The notes beneath the pieces were generated by a model. It ran no database searches. It saw nothing but the letters and a program-made list of their open reading frames with translations, and had not been told where the DNA came from. This document shows, piece by piece, positions 26,160 through 35,467 of a stretch of DNA of 64,000 bases (within the stretch, counting starts at the first letter, position 1; each line of letters begins with the position of its first letter). A program made the position numbers and the translations under genes. Source of the stretch: Rhodobacterales bacterium (GTDB lineage: Bacteria; Pseudomonadota; Alphaproteobacteria; Caulobacterales; Hyphomonadaceae); NCBI GenBank assembly GCA_014763715.1, contig JACXUV010000013.1, positions 1 through 64,000 on the forward strand, given 5' to 3'.

Positions 26160-27671
26160 ATGAATTTTATTGCCAACCTTCGAGCCCTGCCTGTCAGCCG
26201 GCAGATCATGCTGGCAATTGCCGTGCTGGGGGTGGTCGGGGTCATGAGCTTCATGGTCCAGGGGGCCATGAAACAGCCGATGGCGCTGCTATATTCCGGG
26301 CTTGATGCCTCCGTGACCGGCGAGATCATCGACGAACTCGACAAGCGGGGCACCCATTACGTAATTCAGGGCGATGCCATTCTGGTGCCGCAGAAGGATC
26401 GTGACTCGGTGCGATTCGCGCTGGCCCGTGACGGTCTGCCAAAACAGTCGGTTCAGGGGTATGAGCTGCTCGACAATGTGAACGGCTTCTCGGTCACCTC
26501 CGAAATGTACAACGCTGCGTACTGGCGCGCGAAGGAGGGGGAGCTGACCCGGACGATCCTGGCTGTGCCGGGCATCCAGTCGGCCCGTGTGCACATCGGC
26601 GCGAGCCTGCGCTCCGGGTTTGCGCGGTCAGACCCTGCGCAGACGGCTTCGGTGACTTTGTCTTCCACACATGACCTGACCAGCAGCCAGGCGCAGGGTA
26701 TCCAGTATCTTGTTGCATTGGCCGTGTCGGGGCTGAACCCGGACGAAGTGGCCGTTATCGACCTCAACAAGGGTATCCTGGCCGGCCCGGGGCTGGCGAC
26801 GGCAGAACAACCGGGCGTGAAAGCCGAATCCCAGGAAACGCAGCTTGAGCAGAAAATCCTGCGCCTTCTGGAGGCTCGTGTCGGCCCAGGCAATGCGCGT
26901 GTATCTGTCTCCGTAGATGTGAGCCATGAGCGCCAGCGTACATCCGTCGTTACCTACGATCCGGATTCCCGTGTCGTTCGCACACGTACGACCGGAGATG
27001 TTGCTGAAACCAGTGGCGGGTCTTCGGGTGCGCTGACGGTTTCCAGCAACCTGCCGCAAGGAACAACGCCAGGCGGAAGCCAGAGCAACAGTACCACCAA
27101 GAATTCGTCTGAATCGGTTTCGTATGAGATCAATGAGACACGCACGGAAACGGAGCGGCTGCCGGGGCAGGTGGAGCGGATCTCCGTTGCCGTTCTGGTC
27201 AACAATCAGGTTCTCGGTCTTGACCCTGCCGCACCGGATGCCGCGATAGTCAACGAGCAGATGGTCGCCAATTTCCGGCAATTGGTCATGTCTGCTGTCG
27301 GGCTCGACCTTGGCCGTGGCGATAATCTGACGGTGGAATTCATGCCGTTCCAGGCTGCACCGGCCGCAGAACTCGTGACCGCGCCAAGCATGATGGATCA
27401 ATTGGTCGAGCGCTATTTCTGGTCCGGTATCCAGATCCTCGTTCTGGGCCTTGTCGTGATTGTTCTGGCGCTTGGTGTGATCCGCCCCATGCTGAAGCAA
27501 CCCAAAACATCCGCTCTGGAACTGGATGACGAGGAGCCGGGCAGTCTTGATGCGACAGTTACCGATCCATTCCTGTCTCTGAAGGACTATGCGACCGAAC
27601 GCCAGGATGATGCTGCTGCGATCCTCCAGGAATGGCTCAACGAAGACCGGAAGGTTGCCGTAAATGAGTAG
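26160..27671 (+). CDS. fliF: Flagellar MS-ring protein FliF
   Basis: Forms the MS ring in the inner membrane on which the motor and export gate assemble, 503 aa. One membrane segment lies near the N-terminus (about 17-35) and one near residue 425-443 (ILVLGLVVIVLALGVI). The ring-building motif region (LLYSGLDASVTGEIIDELDKRG, ALARDGLPKQ) and SARVHIG are typical. The C-terminal tail ends in LKDYATERQDDAAAILQEWLNED, the FliG-binding segment. It opens the plus-strand set fliF-fliH-fliN-fliP-fliG and overlaps fliH by eight bases. Confidence 0.95.
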   Translation: MNFIANLRALPVSRQIMLAIAVLGVVGVMSFMVQGAMKQPMALLYSGLDASVTGEIIDELDKRGTHYVIQGDAILVPQKDRDSVRFALARDGLPKQSVQGYELLDNVNGFSVTSEMYNAAYWRAKEGELTRTILAVPGIQSARVHIGASLRSGFARSDPAQTASVTLSSTHDLTSSQAQGIQYLVALAVSGLNPDEVAVIDLNKGILAGPGLATAEQPGVKAESQETQLEQKILRLLEARVGPGNARVSVSVDVSHERQRTSVVTYDPDSRVVRTRTTGDVAETSGGSSGALTVSSNLPQGTTPGGSQSNSTTKNSSESVSYEINETRTETERLPGQVERISVAVLVNNQVLGLDPAAPDAAIVNEQMVANFRQLVMSAVGLDLGRGDNLTVEFMPFQAAPAAELVTAPSMMDQLVERYFWSGIQILVLGLVVIVLALGVIRPMLKQPKTSALELDDEEPGSLDATVTDPFLSLKDYATERQDDAAAILQEWLNEDRKVAVNE

Positions 27672-28269
27672 TGCGCTCTTCTCCAACCTGCCGCGCTTCG
27701 ATCATGATGATGATACGCACCCGGCTGAGCAGCTTAAGCGTATGCTGGGCCAGATGCAGGCGGCGGCTGCCCGGACACCCGTTTCCTCCCTACCGGTGGA
27801 AGAGGTCGTGGAAGAAGAAGCGGAGGTGCTCCATCCTGTGGACCTTGGGCCTTCCCTGGCCGAGGTCGAAAACCTGATCGGACAATTGTCCTCGACTCTC
27901 GGCCGGATCGAGCGGGAAGCGCGTGATCAGTCCATGCATGTGATTCAGGCCCTTGCTGCGCGTCTGTTCCCGGAACTCTCGCGCGAGTTTCTGGCCACGG
28001 AGATTGGTCGCCATCTCTCCCGCCTGGTGCCGGCGTCTGTTCCGTCAGTCGAGATTCGTGCACGTCAGGACGTGCTGGACAAGCTGGAGCCTATCGTTTC
28101 CCGGGATGCCTCTCTGGCTGGACGCTGCGTTTTGATCCCTGCAGAATCCGGCACTGAACCCCGTGTGCTGGTTTCATGGAAAACCGGTGGGGTCACATTC
28201 GATTTCGAGGGCCTGTTGGCAGACTGCCTCGCCCACCTGGACCCCTCCCACACCTTGATCGAGGAGTAG
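27664..28269 (+). CDS. fliH: Flagellar assembly protein FliH (FlbE-like)
   Basis: Regulator of the export ATPase FliI and link between FliI and the C-ring, 201 aa. The N-terminus is variable and acidic, a helical stalk follows (LAEVENLIGQLSSTLGRIERE), and the C-terminal half resembles the V-ATPase E-like domain (VIQALAARLFPELSREFLATEI, then DPSHTLIEE). The sequence is weakly conserved, so the call relies partly on position between fliF and fliN, as for Caulobacter flbE. It overlaps fliF by eight bases. Confidence 0.75.
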   Translation: MSSALFSNLPRFDHDDDTHPAEQLKRMLGQMQAAAARTPVSSLPVEEVVEEEAEVLHPVDLGPSLAEVENLIGQLSSTLGRIEREARDQSMHVIQALAARLFPELSREFLATEIGRHLSRLVPASVPSVEIRARQDVLDKLEPIVSRDASLAGRCVLIPAESGTEPRVLVSWKTGGVTFDFEGLLADCLAHLDPSHTLIEE

Positions 28270-28275
28270 ATTCTC

Positions 28276-28599
28276 ATGGCCGCCCCAATGGAAGCAGATC
28301 CCAAAGCCGTGGATGTAGAACGTCGCGACCCATCGTCAGCAAACCAGCATCGCCGAACCATTTTCAGTGTTCCGGTTACGGTGACCGTTTCGATCGGTCA
28401 GGCACGACTCAGCGTTTCCGAGATCCTGGAATTGCAGCCGGAAGCGATCGTTCCGCTCAGTTCCCGGATTGAAGACCCGGTAGACCTGACCATCGACAAC
28501 AAGATCATCGCCAAGGGTGAGCTTGTGGAAACCGAAGACGGTTCACTGGGCGTGAAGATCACGGAGATACCGGAGCAATCCTACGATGATCTGGGCTAG
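28276..28599 (+). CDS. fliN: Flagellar motor switch protein FliN
   Basis: C-ring subunit of 107 aa with one SPOA domain: FSVPVTVTVSIGQARLSVSEILEL, then PVDLTIDNKIIAKGELVETEDGSLGVKITEI. It builds the lower ring with FliM and docks FliH-FliI. The order fliF-fliH-fliN agrees with alphaproteobacterial flagellar operons. The end overlaps fliP by 14 bases in another frame, so the two are translationally coupled. Confidence 0.93.
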   Translation: MAAPMEADPKAVDVERRDPSSANQHRRTIFSVPVTVTVSIGQARLSVSEILELQPEAIVPLSSRIEDPVDLTIDNKIIAKGELVETEDGSLGVKITEIPEQSYDDLG

Positions 28600-29371
28600 G
28601 GCAGGGGGCTTTTTCCTCCGCTTCAGCATTGCACTCATGTTCACCGCGGCGGGCCTTGCGCTTGCCGCGCACGCACAAGCTGCGCCGGAGCTGAACCCGG
28701 TCCCCAGTCTGAATGATGTCCTGAACGGCAACGGGCAGGGCGGGCTCAGCCGGTCAGTCATTCAGCTATTCCTGCTGGTCTCTGTCCTCAGCCTCGTGCC
28801 GGCCATCGCCATGATGGTGACCTGCCTGCCATTCATGGTCATCGTCTTCTCGTTCATGCGGCAGGCGATTGGGGTTCAACAGGCCCCGCCAAACATGATG
28901 ATCATGGCGTTGGCCATGTTCCTGACCTTCTTTGTCATGGAGCCCACATTCACCAATGCCTGGGACAATGGCATCTCGCCCTATATGGACGGGGTGCTGA
29001 CAGAAGAGCAGGCCTGGGCCATGACAACGGACCCGTTCCGGACGTTCATGACCGGTCGCACCGAGCCGGAAACCATTTATGTGCTGAGCGATGCGTTGAA
29101 CCGTCCGCTTGCAGAGGGGGAAGTGCCGTCCTTCCCGCTACTGGCGACAGGGTTCATGTTGTCTGAGGTCAAGCATGCCTTCCAGATTGGTTTCGTGATC
29201 TTTCTGCCATTCATGGTGATCGACCTTGTCGTCGCCTCAGTCCTGATGGCAGTCGGCATGATGATGGTACCGCCGACGGTTGTCTCGCTGCCATTCAAGC
29301 TCGGATTTTTTGTGCTGGCCGATGGCTGGCTTAAGATTACGGAAGCCATTTTGCGCGGATATGCAGGATGA
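28586..29371 (+). CDS. fliP: Flagellar export gate protein FliP
   Basis: Core subunit of the FliPQR export gate, 261 aa. A cleavable signal peptide (about 1-32, ending AHAQAAPE) precedes four membrane helices. Hallmarks are QLFLLVSVLSLVPAIAMMVTCLPFMVIVFSFMRQAIG and the late FVIFLPFMVIDLVVASVLMAVGMMMVPP. It overlaps fliN by 14 bases and fliG by four. FliO, often encoded next to FliP, is not found in the window. Confidence 0.95.
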   Translation: MIWARAGGFFLRFSIALMFTAAGLALAAHAQAAPELNPVPSLNDVLNGNGQGGLSRSVIQLFLLVSVLSLVPAIAMMVTCLPFMVIVFSFMRQAIGVQQAPPNMMIMALAMFLTFFVMEPTFTNAWDNGISPYMDGVLTEEQAWAMTTDPFRTFMTGRTEPETIYVLSDALNRPLAEGEVPSFPLLATGFMLSEVKHAFQIGFVIFLPFMVIDLVVASVLMAVGMMMVPPTVVSLPFKLGFFVLADGWLKITEAILRGYAG

Positions 29372-30477
29372 GCTCAGTCCGTCCTGCCTCCAATGTCGAA
29401 AGCCTGCCGGCCCGCCGCGCCCAGAAAATGGCCGTGAGCACATCGCAGCGCGCTCCGATCAGTTCCGCACAGCGTGCGGCTGTTATCATCGCGCTCCTGG
29501 GGGAAGGAGCGGCCAAACCGATCGTCGACAAGCTGGATGATGCCGCGCTCGCCAAGGTGGCGACCGCCCTTGAAAACATCTCAATGCTCACGCGCGATGA
29601 ACTCATCGACATCGTGATGGACTTCATATCGCATCTTCGCAGAACGAATGGGGCGCTACGTGGCGGACGCTCGCGGGCCAGGGAAGTGCTGTCCAGTGTT
29701 GTGGATTCCGGGCGCCTGAGGCTCCTGTTCAAGGAAGACAAGCCAGAAGTCGCCGGCGAAGATGATGAAGAGCTCAGCGTCTGGGAGCGCCTGGAGAAAC
29801 GGGACCCCAAGCAGATCGCGTCTTATCTCTCACGCCTGTCTCCGAACCTTATTGCACTAATCCTACAGAAGCTCGACGTGTCGATTTCGTCGGAAATTCT
29901 TGGGCACATGGAAGGTGACAAGCTCGGACCAATGATCGGCCACATGGTTGAACCGCGCAAGACAGATCCCGGTGTGGAGCAGGTGCTTGGGCGTATGGTC
30001 GAGATGGAGTTCCTCAACGCCGTTCAGGAAGAGGCTGAGGATGACAGCACTAATCTCGCAAATGTTGGCGAGCTGCTGAGCCTCATCTCATCCGAGAAGC
30101 GTGACAGCCTTGTCGCTTTCCTGCGCTCCAAGCATGAAGACAAGCTGGAGGGAATTGAGAAGTCCATCTTCACGATTGAAGGCTTGCCCGAGCTGTTGCC
30201 GAAGAATGCTGTCCCGGTTGTTTTCCGGGAAGTGGATCAGTCATTCCTGCTGAAACTGTTGAGCAGCCTGCAAGGAGCCAATAGCCAGGTCTCCGACTAT
30301 TTGCTCGGAAATATTTCATCCCGCATGGCCGATCAGTACCGCGATGACCTTGGCACGATGAAGCCGGTGAACTCGGAAGAGAGCGAAGCCGTCCAGAGAG
30401 AGTTCCTGAACGTGCTTATGGGGCTGAAACGGCGCGGCCTGATCGTTCTCGAGCGGCAGGCGCAGGCAGGCGCCTGA
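29368..30477 (+). CDS. fliG: Flagellar motor switch protein FliG (divergent)
   Basis: Rotor protein that contacts FliF, FliM and the stator, 369 aa. The three-domain armadillo layout is visible: N-terminal QRAAVIIALLGEGAAKPIVDKLDD, middle DPKQIASYLSRLSPNLIALILQKL, and C-terminal VVFREVDQSFLLKLLSSLQGA with ISSRMADQYRDDL. Several usual motifs are altered: EHPQ is replaced by RDPKQ, and the acidic LDDR before the torque helix by LPKN. It follows fliP rather than fliF, which is unusual. It converges on flgI. Confidence 0.88.
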   Translation: MSSVRPASNVESLPARRAQKMAVSTSQRAPISSAQRAAVIIALLGEGAAKPIVDKLDDAALAKVATALENISMLTRDELIDIVMDFISHLRRTNGALRGGRSRAREVLSSVVDSGRLRLLFKEDKPEVAGEDDEELSVWERLEKRDPKQIASYLSRLSPNLIALILQKLDVSISSEILGHMEGDKLGPMIGHMVEPRKTDPGVEQVLGRMVEMEFLNAVQEEAEDDSTNLANVGELLSLISSEKRDSLVAFLRSKHEDKLEGIEKSIFTIEGLPELLPKNAVPVVFREVDQSFLLKLLSSLQGANSQVSDYLLGNISSRMADQYRDDLGTMKPVNSEESEAVQREFLNVLMGLKRRGLIVLERQAQAGA

Positions 30478-30497
30478 GGCGCTTTCTGCTCCGCTTT

Positions 30498-30513
30498 CCA
30501 GACTTCCTTCTGG
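30498..30513. terminator. Weak hairpin between converging fliG and flgI
   Basis: CCAGA-CTTCCT-TCTGG in a pyrimidine-rich 37-base gap between two stops. The stem is only five pairs with no clear T-run, so terminator function is tentative. Confidence 0.3.
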
Positions 30514-30514
30514 G

Positions 30515-31618
30515 TTAGCGGATGACCAGTTCTGCGTGGATGGCGCCCGCTGCCTTCATTGATCGGATAATGTCCGCCATTTCCTGTGGTGTTACGCCAA
30601 GTGCGTTGAGACCTGAGATCAGTTGCGACAAGGTCACATTAGGCTGAAGCATTGCGATATTGCCGCTGCCGGTCTGGCCGATGGTGATCTCGGACCGTGG
30701 TAACACCTGTGTCTGTCCTTGGGAGAAGGGCGCGGGCTGGGATGCGACAGGCGATTCCGTGATCTTGATCGAGATGTTGCCCTGCGCGATGGCAACACGG
30801 GAGATGGTAACATCTTCGCCGAGGACAATCGTGCCGGATTTCTCGTCTATGACGATCCGCGCTGGTGCATTCACAGGAACCGTCAGGTTCTCGATTTCCG
30901 CCAGAAGGCGGGCAGGGGAAACCTGCAGGGATGCGAGGTTCAGTTCAACGGTTCCCGGATCGCGCATGAAAGCGATCGGGCTGCCGACCCGGCCATTGAT
31001 GGCATCTTCAATCCGGGCGGCCGTTGTGAAGTCCGGGCTGCGCAGGGCAAGTGTCAGACGATTGCGTTGGTTGAAGTCATAAGCAAGCTCCCGCTCGACC
31101 CGGGCCCCATTCGGAACAGCACCGGTCGTTGGAGTGCCGCGCGTTTCGCGTGCGCCCTGGGCCTGAACGTCAATACCGCTTACAATGATCGCCCCTTGCG
31201 CAACGGCATAGACTTCATTGTCTGCCCCCTTGAGAGGCGTGAGGATAAGCGTGCCGCCCTCCAGGCTCTTTGCATCACCAATCGATGCGACGGTGACGTC
31301 AATGCTGGACCCGGAACGGGCAAAAGAAGGAAGGGTGGCTGTGACGAGTACGGCCGCTACGTTCTTCGGCTTGATCTCTTCGCCTTGAACGTTCACGCCG
31401 AGACGTTCGAGCATGTAGGACAACGAGTCTTCTGTGAAGGGAGAGTTCTTCACCGTGTCGCCCGTACCATTGAGACCGACAACGATACCATAGCCAACGA
31501 GATCGTTCTGGCGGATGCCTTCGACATCCACGATGTCGCGAATACGGGTCTCAGCCGCTGCCGAGAAGGGCAGGATCGCTGCAGACAAGGCGGTAATGAC
31601 CAATGCGAACCATTTCAT
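30515..31618 (-). CDS. flgI: Flagellar P-ring protein FlgI
   Basis: Periplasmic ring around the rod at the peptidoglycan layer, 367 aa. A Sec signal peptide ends near AAAETRIRDI (about residue 22). Conserved blocks are the opening DIVDVEGIRQNDLVGYGIVVGLNGTGD, MLERLGVNV, KNVAAVLVTA and the end ALGVTPQEMADIIRSMKAAGAIHAELVIR. It is the last gene of a minus-strand run flgE-flgK-flgL-flgI, four bases after flgL. Length and ends are complete. Confidence 0.96.
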   Translation of the reverse strand: MKWFALVITALSAAILPFSAAAETRIRDIVDVEGIRQNDLVGYGIVVGLNGTGDTVKNSPFTEDSLSYMLERLGVNVQGEEIKPKNVAAVLVTATLPSFARSGSSIDVTVASIGDAKSLEGGTLILTPLKGADNEVYAVAQGAIIVSGIDVQAQGARETRGTPTTGAVPNGARVERELAYDFNQRNRLTLALRSPDFTTAARIEDAINGRVGSPIAFMRDPGTVELNLASLQVSPARLLAEIENLTVPVNAPARIVIDEKSGTIVLGEDVTISRVAIAQGNISIKITESPVASQPAPFSQGQTQVLPRSEITIGQTGSGNIAMLQPNVTLSQLISGLNALGVTPQEMADIIRSMKAAGAIHAELVIR

Positions 31619-31622
31619 GTCG

Positions 31623-32600
31623 TTACCTCATATAGTTCAGCAGGCTGAGGTTGGAGAGCCTCGCCGTAAGTGTATAAGCTGCTTCAAGACCGGTCTCGAG
31701 CTGTTTGAGTTCCGATGCCGCTTCATACTGATCGCGGGCCGTCATCTGGTTGAAGGACTGGATGAGAACCGTTTCCTCAAGATCCAGAGCATCTTTGGAG
31801 CTCTCGATTTGTGCCTGAATGATCCCGCGTTCAGCCCGGACATTTGTCAGGGCGGCCTGCCCTTCAGCCAGCGTATCTGCGGCCTGGATAAGGGCGTCGC
31901 TGTTGCCATTCAGCAGGGCGAGCGTTTCGTCGGAACCGGCCAATGCCAGAACGGCCAGGCCCCAGACAGTCTTCGTGATTGCCGGGTCTGTGCCGGTGAC
32001 GCCTGCTGGATCCGAAGTGTCAGATGTTCCGGAATAGATGTTTGCCTGCCAGCCACTGCCGGACGTGTTGAAATAGGCATCCATCTGAGTCGCAAAGTCG
32101 GTCGCGTCTGTCGCCGAAGCGGCCATTGAACGAACATCGTCCAGGAAGCTGTCCACGTCAGCAAAAGGTTTGGTATTGGTGGCGTCGCCAGAGAAAAGAT
32201 AGCGTTCGCCATGGCGGGTGTTCAGGGTCGAGAAGGTCGACGCGAGTGCGGCCTGGGCATCGCGAACGACGGCCTCCCGCGCGGTATAATCTTCTGAGCC
32301 AAGTGCAGCCTTCATGCGTACACCTAACTGGCCGATATTGTTATCAACTGCCGTCAAAGATTGCTGGATGATATCCAGTCGGCTGGCTTTCAGAGTCAGC
32401 TGAGTGCGCTCATTGGCAACGTCATCAATGGCTTTCTGGCTGAGCATCGCCTGGCCGATGCGGCCAGAGAGGTGGGCTGTCAGGTCCTTGTACTGACCTG
32501 TGACGGCTTCTTCAGATGTCGTGTCGATGCGTTCGCGCAGACGCGTCACAGTCTCATTAAGACCGGAGGAGAGCAGGGTGACGGGAAGGGTCAGACGCAT
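31623..32600 (-). CDS. flgL: Flagellar hook-filament junction protein FlgL
   Basis: Second hook-filament junction protein (HAP3), 325 aa, related to flagellin. The N-terminal helix region (TRLRERIDTTSEEAVTGQYKDLT) and the GERYLFSGDATNTKPF motif typical of FlgL are present, as is the C-terminal coiled helix (EAASELKQLETGLEAAYTLTARLSNLSLLNYM). It lies four bases before flgI and is preceded by flgK, the usual pairing. Confidence 0.88.
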   Translation of the reverse strand: MRLTLPVTLLSSGLNETVTRLRERIDTTSEEAVTGQYKDLTAHLSGRIGQAMLSQKAIDDVANERTQLTLKASRLDIIQQSLTAVDNNIGQLGVRMKAALGSEDYTAREAVVRDAQAALASTFSTLNTRHGERYLFSGDATNTKPFADVDSFLDDVRSMAASATDATDFATQMDAYFNTSGSGWQANIYSGTSDTSDPAGVTGTDPAITKTVWGLAVLALAGSDETLALLNGNSDALIQAADTLAEGQAALTNVRAERGIIQAQIESSKDALDLEETVLIQSFNQMTARDQYEAASELKQLETGLEAAYTLTARLSNLSLLNYMR

Positions 32601-32604
32601 GACA

Positions 32605-34053
32605 TCAGATCTCCATGAGCCGGTCGATCATATTGCTGGCAATTTCGATCACCCTAGCATTCGCGGCATAGGCTTGCTCAATCAGCAGAAGGTCCTGCAT
32701 TTGCTGGTCCACATCAACGCCAGTCTCGGTCAGCTCTGCCTCGGCCATGACGGTGTATTGGGAAGATGCTGAAGACAGGATCGCCTCATGGCTGATCCGC
32801 TTCTGGCCTGTCGTGGAAGCAAACTGGGCCAGCAATTCGCTGGATGAATAGCTGCCTTGAATGCCGCTTGAATTGATCGGCCGAACACTTGTGATGGAGT
32901 CCTGCATGTTCTGAAGGATCGTTGCATTGCCCGACGGGCCTTCGCTGGTCGCGCCGATACCATCGCGCAGGCGCCACATCTCGCCGCCCTGGCTCGGGTC
33001 GATCGCCGCGTTCAGGGCAAGACGTCCGGCCAGGCCCGGATCTCCAGAACTATCGGAGTCCACGAATAGTCCCTGCTCGCCCGGTGTTTTTGTCGGGTCG
33101 ATTGAGTCGTCCGACAGGCGGGCAATCAGGTCGCCGGCCAGTGTATCGAGCTGATCGCTGAAAGCAGGGAGGTCGGTATCACGCAGAGTGAACAGAGCGC
33201 TGAATGTGCCGCTTGAGACAGCGCCAAAAGATGAGGAGCCCGGCGTGATTGTAATACCGCCTACGCTGAGGCCTGAAAGGCCACCACTAGCCAGTGTCTG
33301 TTCCGGGCCAAACACGGTGGAGGGGGTAAATTCGATCAGTTTGGCCGTGCTTTGAAGCAGGTAGACGCCTTCGGTCGTAACAATATCGATCGCGCCGCTT
33401 TGGCGTTGAACCGTCTGAATCGGCATATATTCGGAAATCTGGTCCAGGAGGCGTCCACGTTCGTCGATCAGAGCTGCGGCCTGGCTGCCAGTCCGGTCAA
33501 CTTTGGCCAGCTTGGCGTTGATTTCCTCAATGCCCTTCAGCGCAGAGTTCACCGTATCGACACCGTTTGCGATCTCCTGATCTGCATCCGAACGTAGCGA
33601 GGTGACGAAGTCAGAGAGGGAGTTGAATTCCTGGACGAGCGAGTTTGCAGCCTGAAGGACGGCGCTCATGTCGGAGCCAGACTCCGGAGAAACGGCAAGG
33701 TTGGACAGCGCGCTCTCAAAGTTCGAGAAGATGCGGAACAGACCGGAACCGCTGGCTGTGTTTCCCAGCCGGGTCGAGATTGTGTTCCAGGTTGATGCGA
33801 GCAAGTCCGCCTGAGAGAGATCGCTTCCGATCAGGCGGCGCTCGGCCGAGAGGGCCTCGTTTCCCGCGCGGGCAACCCCTTCCGAGCGCACGCCGGCAGT
33901 GACGCCGCCTAGAATGTTCTCGGACACAACAAGCGAACGGCGGACATAGCCCGCCGTTGTCGAGTTTGCGACGTTCGTTGCCACGACGTCGGCCTTCAGA
34001 CTTGTGATCTTAAGGCCAGACTGTGCGGTTTGTATGGCGCTGGAAATGGTCAC
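32605..34053 (-). CDS. flgK: Flagellar hook-associated protein FlgK
   Basis: First hook-filament junction protein (HAP1), 482 aa. It has the rod/hook N-terminal signature (SAIQTAQSGLKITSLKADVVATNVANSTTAGYVRRSLV) and the C-terminal helix pair (VDVDQQMQDLLLIEQAYAANARVIEIASNMIDRLMEI). The middle is variable and Ser/Gly rich. It sits between flgE and flgL on the minus strand. Confidence 0.94.
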   Translation of the reverse strand: MTISSAIQTAQSGLKITSLKADVVATNVANSTTAGYVRRSLVVSENILGGVTAGVRSEGVARAGNEALSAERRLIGSDLSQADLLASTWNTISTRLGNTASGSGLFRIFSNFESALSNLAVSPESGSDMSAVLQAANSLVQEFNSLSDFVTSLRSDADQEIANGVDTVNSALKGIEEINAKLAKVDRTGSQAAALIDERGRLLDQISEYMPIQTVQRQSGAIDIVTTEGVYLLQSTAKLIEFTPSTVFGPEQTLASGGLSGLSVGGITITPGSSSFGAVSSGTFSALFTLRDTDLPAFSDQLDTLAGDLIARLSDDSIDPTKTPGEQGLFVDSDSSGDPGLAGRLALNAAIDPSQGGEMWRLRDGIGATSEGPSGNATILQNMQDSITSVRPINSSGIQGSYSSSELLAQFASTTGQKRISHEAILSSASSQYTVMAEAELTETGVDVDQQMQDLLLIEQAYAANARVIEIASNMIDRLMEI

Positions 34054-34080
34054 TTACGTGCCGCCTCTCTCGTGTGCGGA

Positions 34081-35385
34081 TCAGCGCTTCAGGTTTGTGG
34101 TTTCCTGTAGCATCTCGTCGACGGTCTGGACGATCTTCGCATTGGAAGAATAGGCCCTTTGCGTTTCGATGAGGTCCGTCAATTCCGCAGCGATATCCGT
34201 CGTCGACTCCATGAGTGAGTAGCCGGAAACCGTACCGACAGGGCCTGTGCCAGCATCCCAGAGATAGAGACTTCCAGACGAGGAGGAGACAGAGAAAGCC
34301 TGCCCATCAAGCGCCGTCAGACCATTCATGTTCGGAACATCGCCGACCGGGATCTGGTAAAGCGTGCGGCGCAGACCGGTATCATAAACTGCCTGCAGAT
34401 AACCGTTCTCGTCGATCTCAACGGAGGCAAGATCACCCAGCGGCGCACCATCTTTGCTTACGGCAGTAGGGGAGTAGGGACCAGCCAGCTGAGTAATCCC
34501 GGCGCTGTCGTCCAGGCGACCGATAAAGACATCAATGGGGCCGTGCGCCAAGGTCATGGAAAGGCGGCCTGTCGAGGCATTATAGCTGACGCCGCCGCTG
34601 GCTGTTGCTGAATCAATTCGGCCGCCATTTGCTGCGGTATCGTCGAAGACAAGGTTCAGGTCGCCAATCGAAGTGACGGGGTCCCCGGCGCTGTCAAAGA
34701 ACTGGACGTTCCATTCGTTCGATGAGCCGCTGCCTGGCACGACAGGTGTAAATTCCATCGTCAGGGTCTGTGCGCGCCCGAGATTGTCAAAATACTCGAT
34801 AGGCAGGGAGTATGGTTCGCCGGAGCCACCTGCATTTGTTGCGTCTGCCGGCAGGTTAATGCCGAGTTCCATGCTGGTCGTAGGTGAAGCAGTGAATTGA
34901 GACGTGGAGATGTTCACCGGCTCAAGGTTCAGGCCACTATTGCGGCTGACATTGCCAATGTCGCCAGAGGAGTCAGCTGGCCAGCCAAGCAGGAACATGC
35001 CGCTCTGGGTGCGAAGGTAACCATTCTGATCTGTGTAGAAGGAGCCGGTGGGCAGGAGCATGAGCGAGCGCTCGGAAGGTACGGCGCCGACACCGCCTTC
35101 ATTCGTAACGGGGATCAGTCCACGGCCAGCAACGGCAATGTCCGTCGCGTTGCCGGTTGAGGTGAGCGATCCCGTCGCTGAAATATCCTTGTACGAATCC
35201 ACACGCACGCCGCCTGCGGCATAAGCTGAGGAACGTTGCTGGAGGACCATGCTCGAAAAGTCGACCTGGCTGCGCTTGTAGCCGTAGGTCGACGAGTTGG
35301 CGATGTTATCGGAGATGGTCGAGAGACGGGCGGAGTTGACACTCAACCCCATCACGCCCGCATTCAGGGACGAAGAAATGCTCAT
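34081..35385 (-). CDS. flgE: Flagellar hook protein FlgE
   Basis: Hook structural protein, 434 aa. The N-terminus (SISSSLNAGVMGLSVNSARLSTISDNIANSSTYGYKRSQVDF) and C-terminus (ELTDLIETQRAYSSNAKIVQTVDEMLQETTNLKR) are the conserved axial-protein ends. ATG 35385 is used, with GGAG about 12 bases upstream; a longer frame to 35412 adds nine unlikely residues. It starts the minus-strand flgE-flgK-flgL-flgI run. A near-consensus CtrA-type site lies 48 bases upstream of the ATG. Confidence 0.93.
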   Translation of the reverse strand: MSISSSLNAGVMGLSVNSARLSTISDNIANSSTYGYKRSQVDFSSMVLQQRSSAYAAGGVRVDSYKDISATGSLTSTGNATDIAVAGRGLIPVTNEGGVGAVPSERSLMLLPTGSFYTDQNGYLRTQSGMFLLGWPADSSGDIGNVSRNSGLNLEPVNISTSQFTASPTTSMELGINLPADATNAGGSGEPYSLPIEYFDNLGRAQTLTMEFTPVVPGSGSSNEWNVQFFDSAGDPVTSIGDLNLVFDDTAANGGRIDSATASGGVSYNASTGRLSMTLAHGPIDVFIGRLDDSAGITQLAGPYSPTAVSKDGAPLGDLASVEIDENGYLQAVYDTGLRRTLYQIPVGDVPNMNGLTALDGQAFSVSSSSGSLYLWDAGTGPVGTVSGYSLMESTTDIAAELTDLIETQRAYSSNAKIVQTVDEMLQETTNLKR

Positions 35386-35432
35386 GTCGGTTGCTCCTGC
35401 AAATTGACGCAACCATGAGTAATTCTCGTTGG

Positions 35433-35448
35433 TTAATGACGAGATAAC
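35433..35448. promoter_or_regulatory. Candidate CtrA-like site upstream of flgE
   Basis: TTAATGACGAGATAAC fits TTAA-N7-TTAA with one mismatch (ATAA in the second half). A further TTAACC follows at 35454. It lies in the 82-base gap between flgE and motB. Confidence 0.4.
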
Positions 35449-35467
35449 CCCGCTTAACCCTGTAAAT

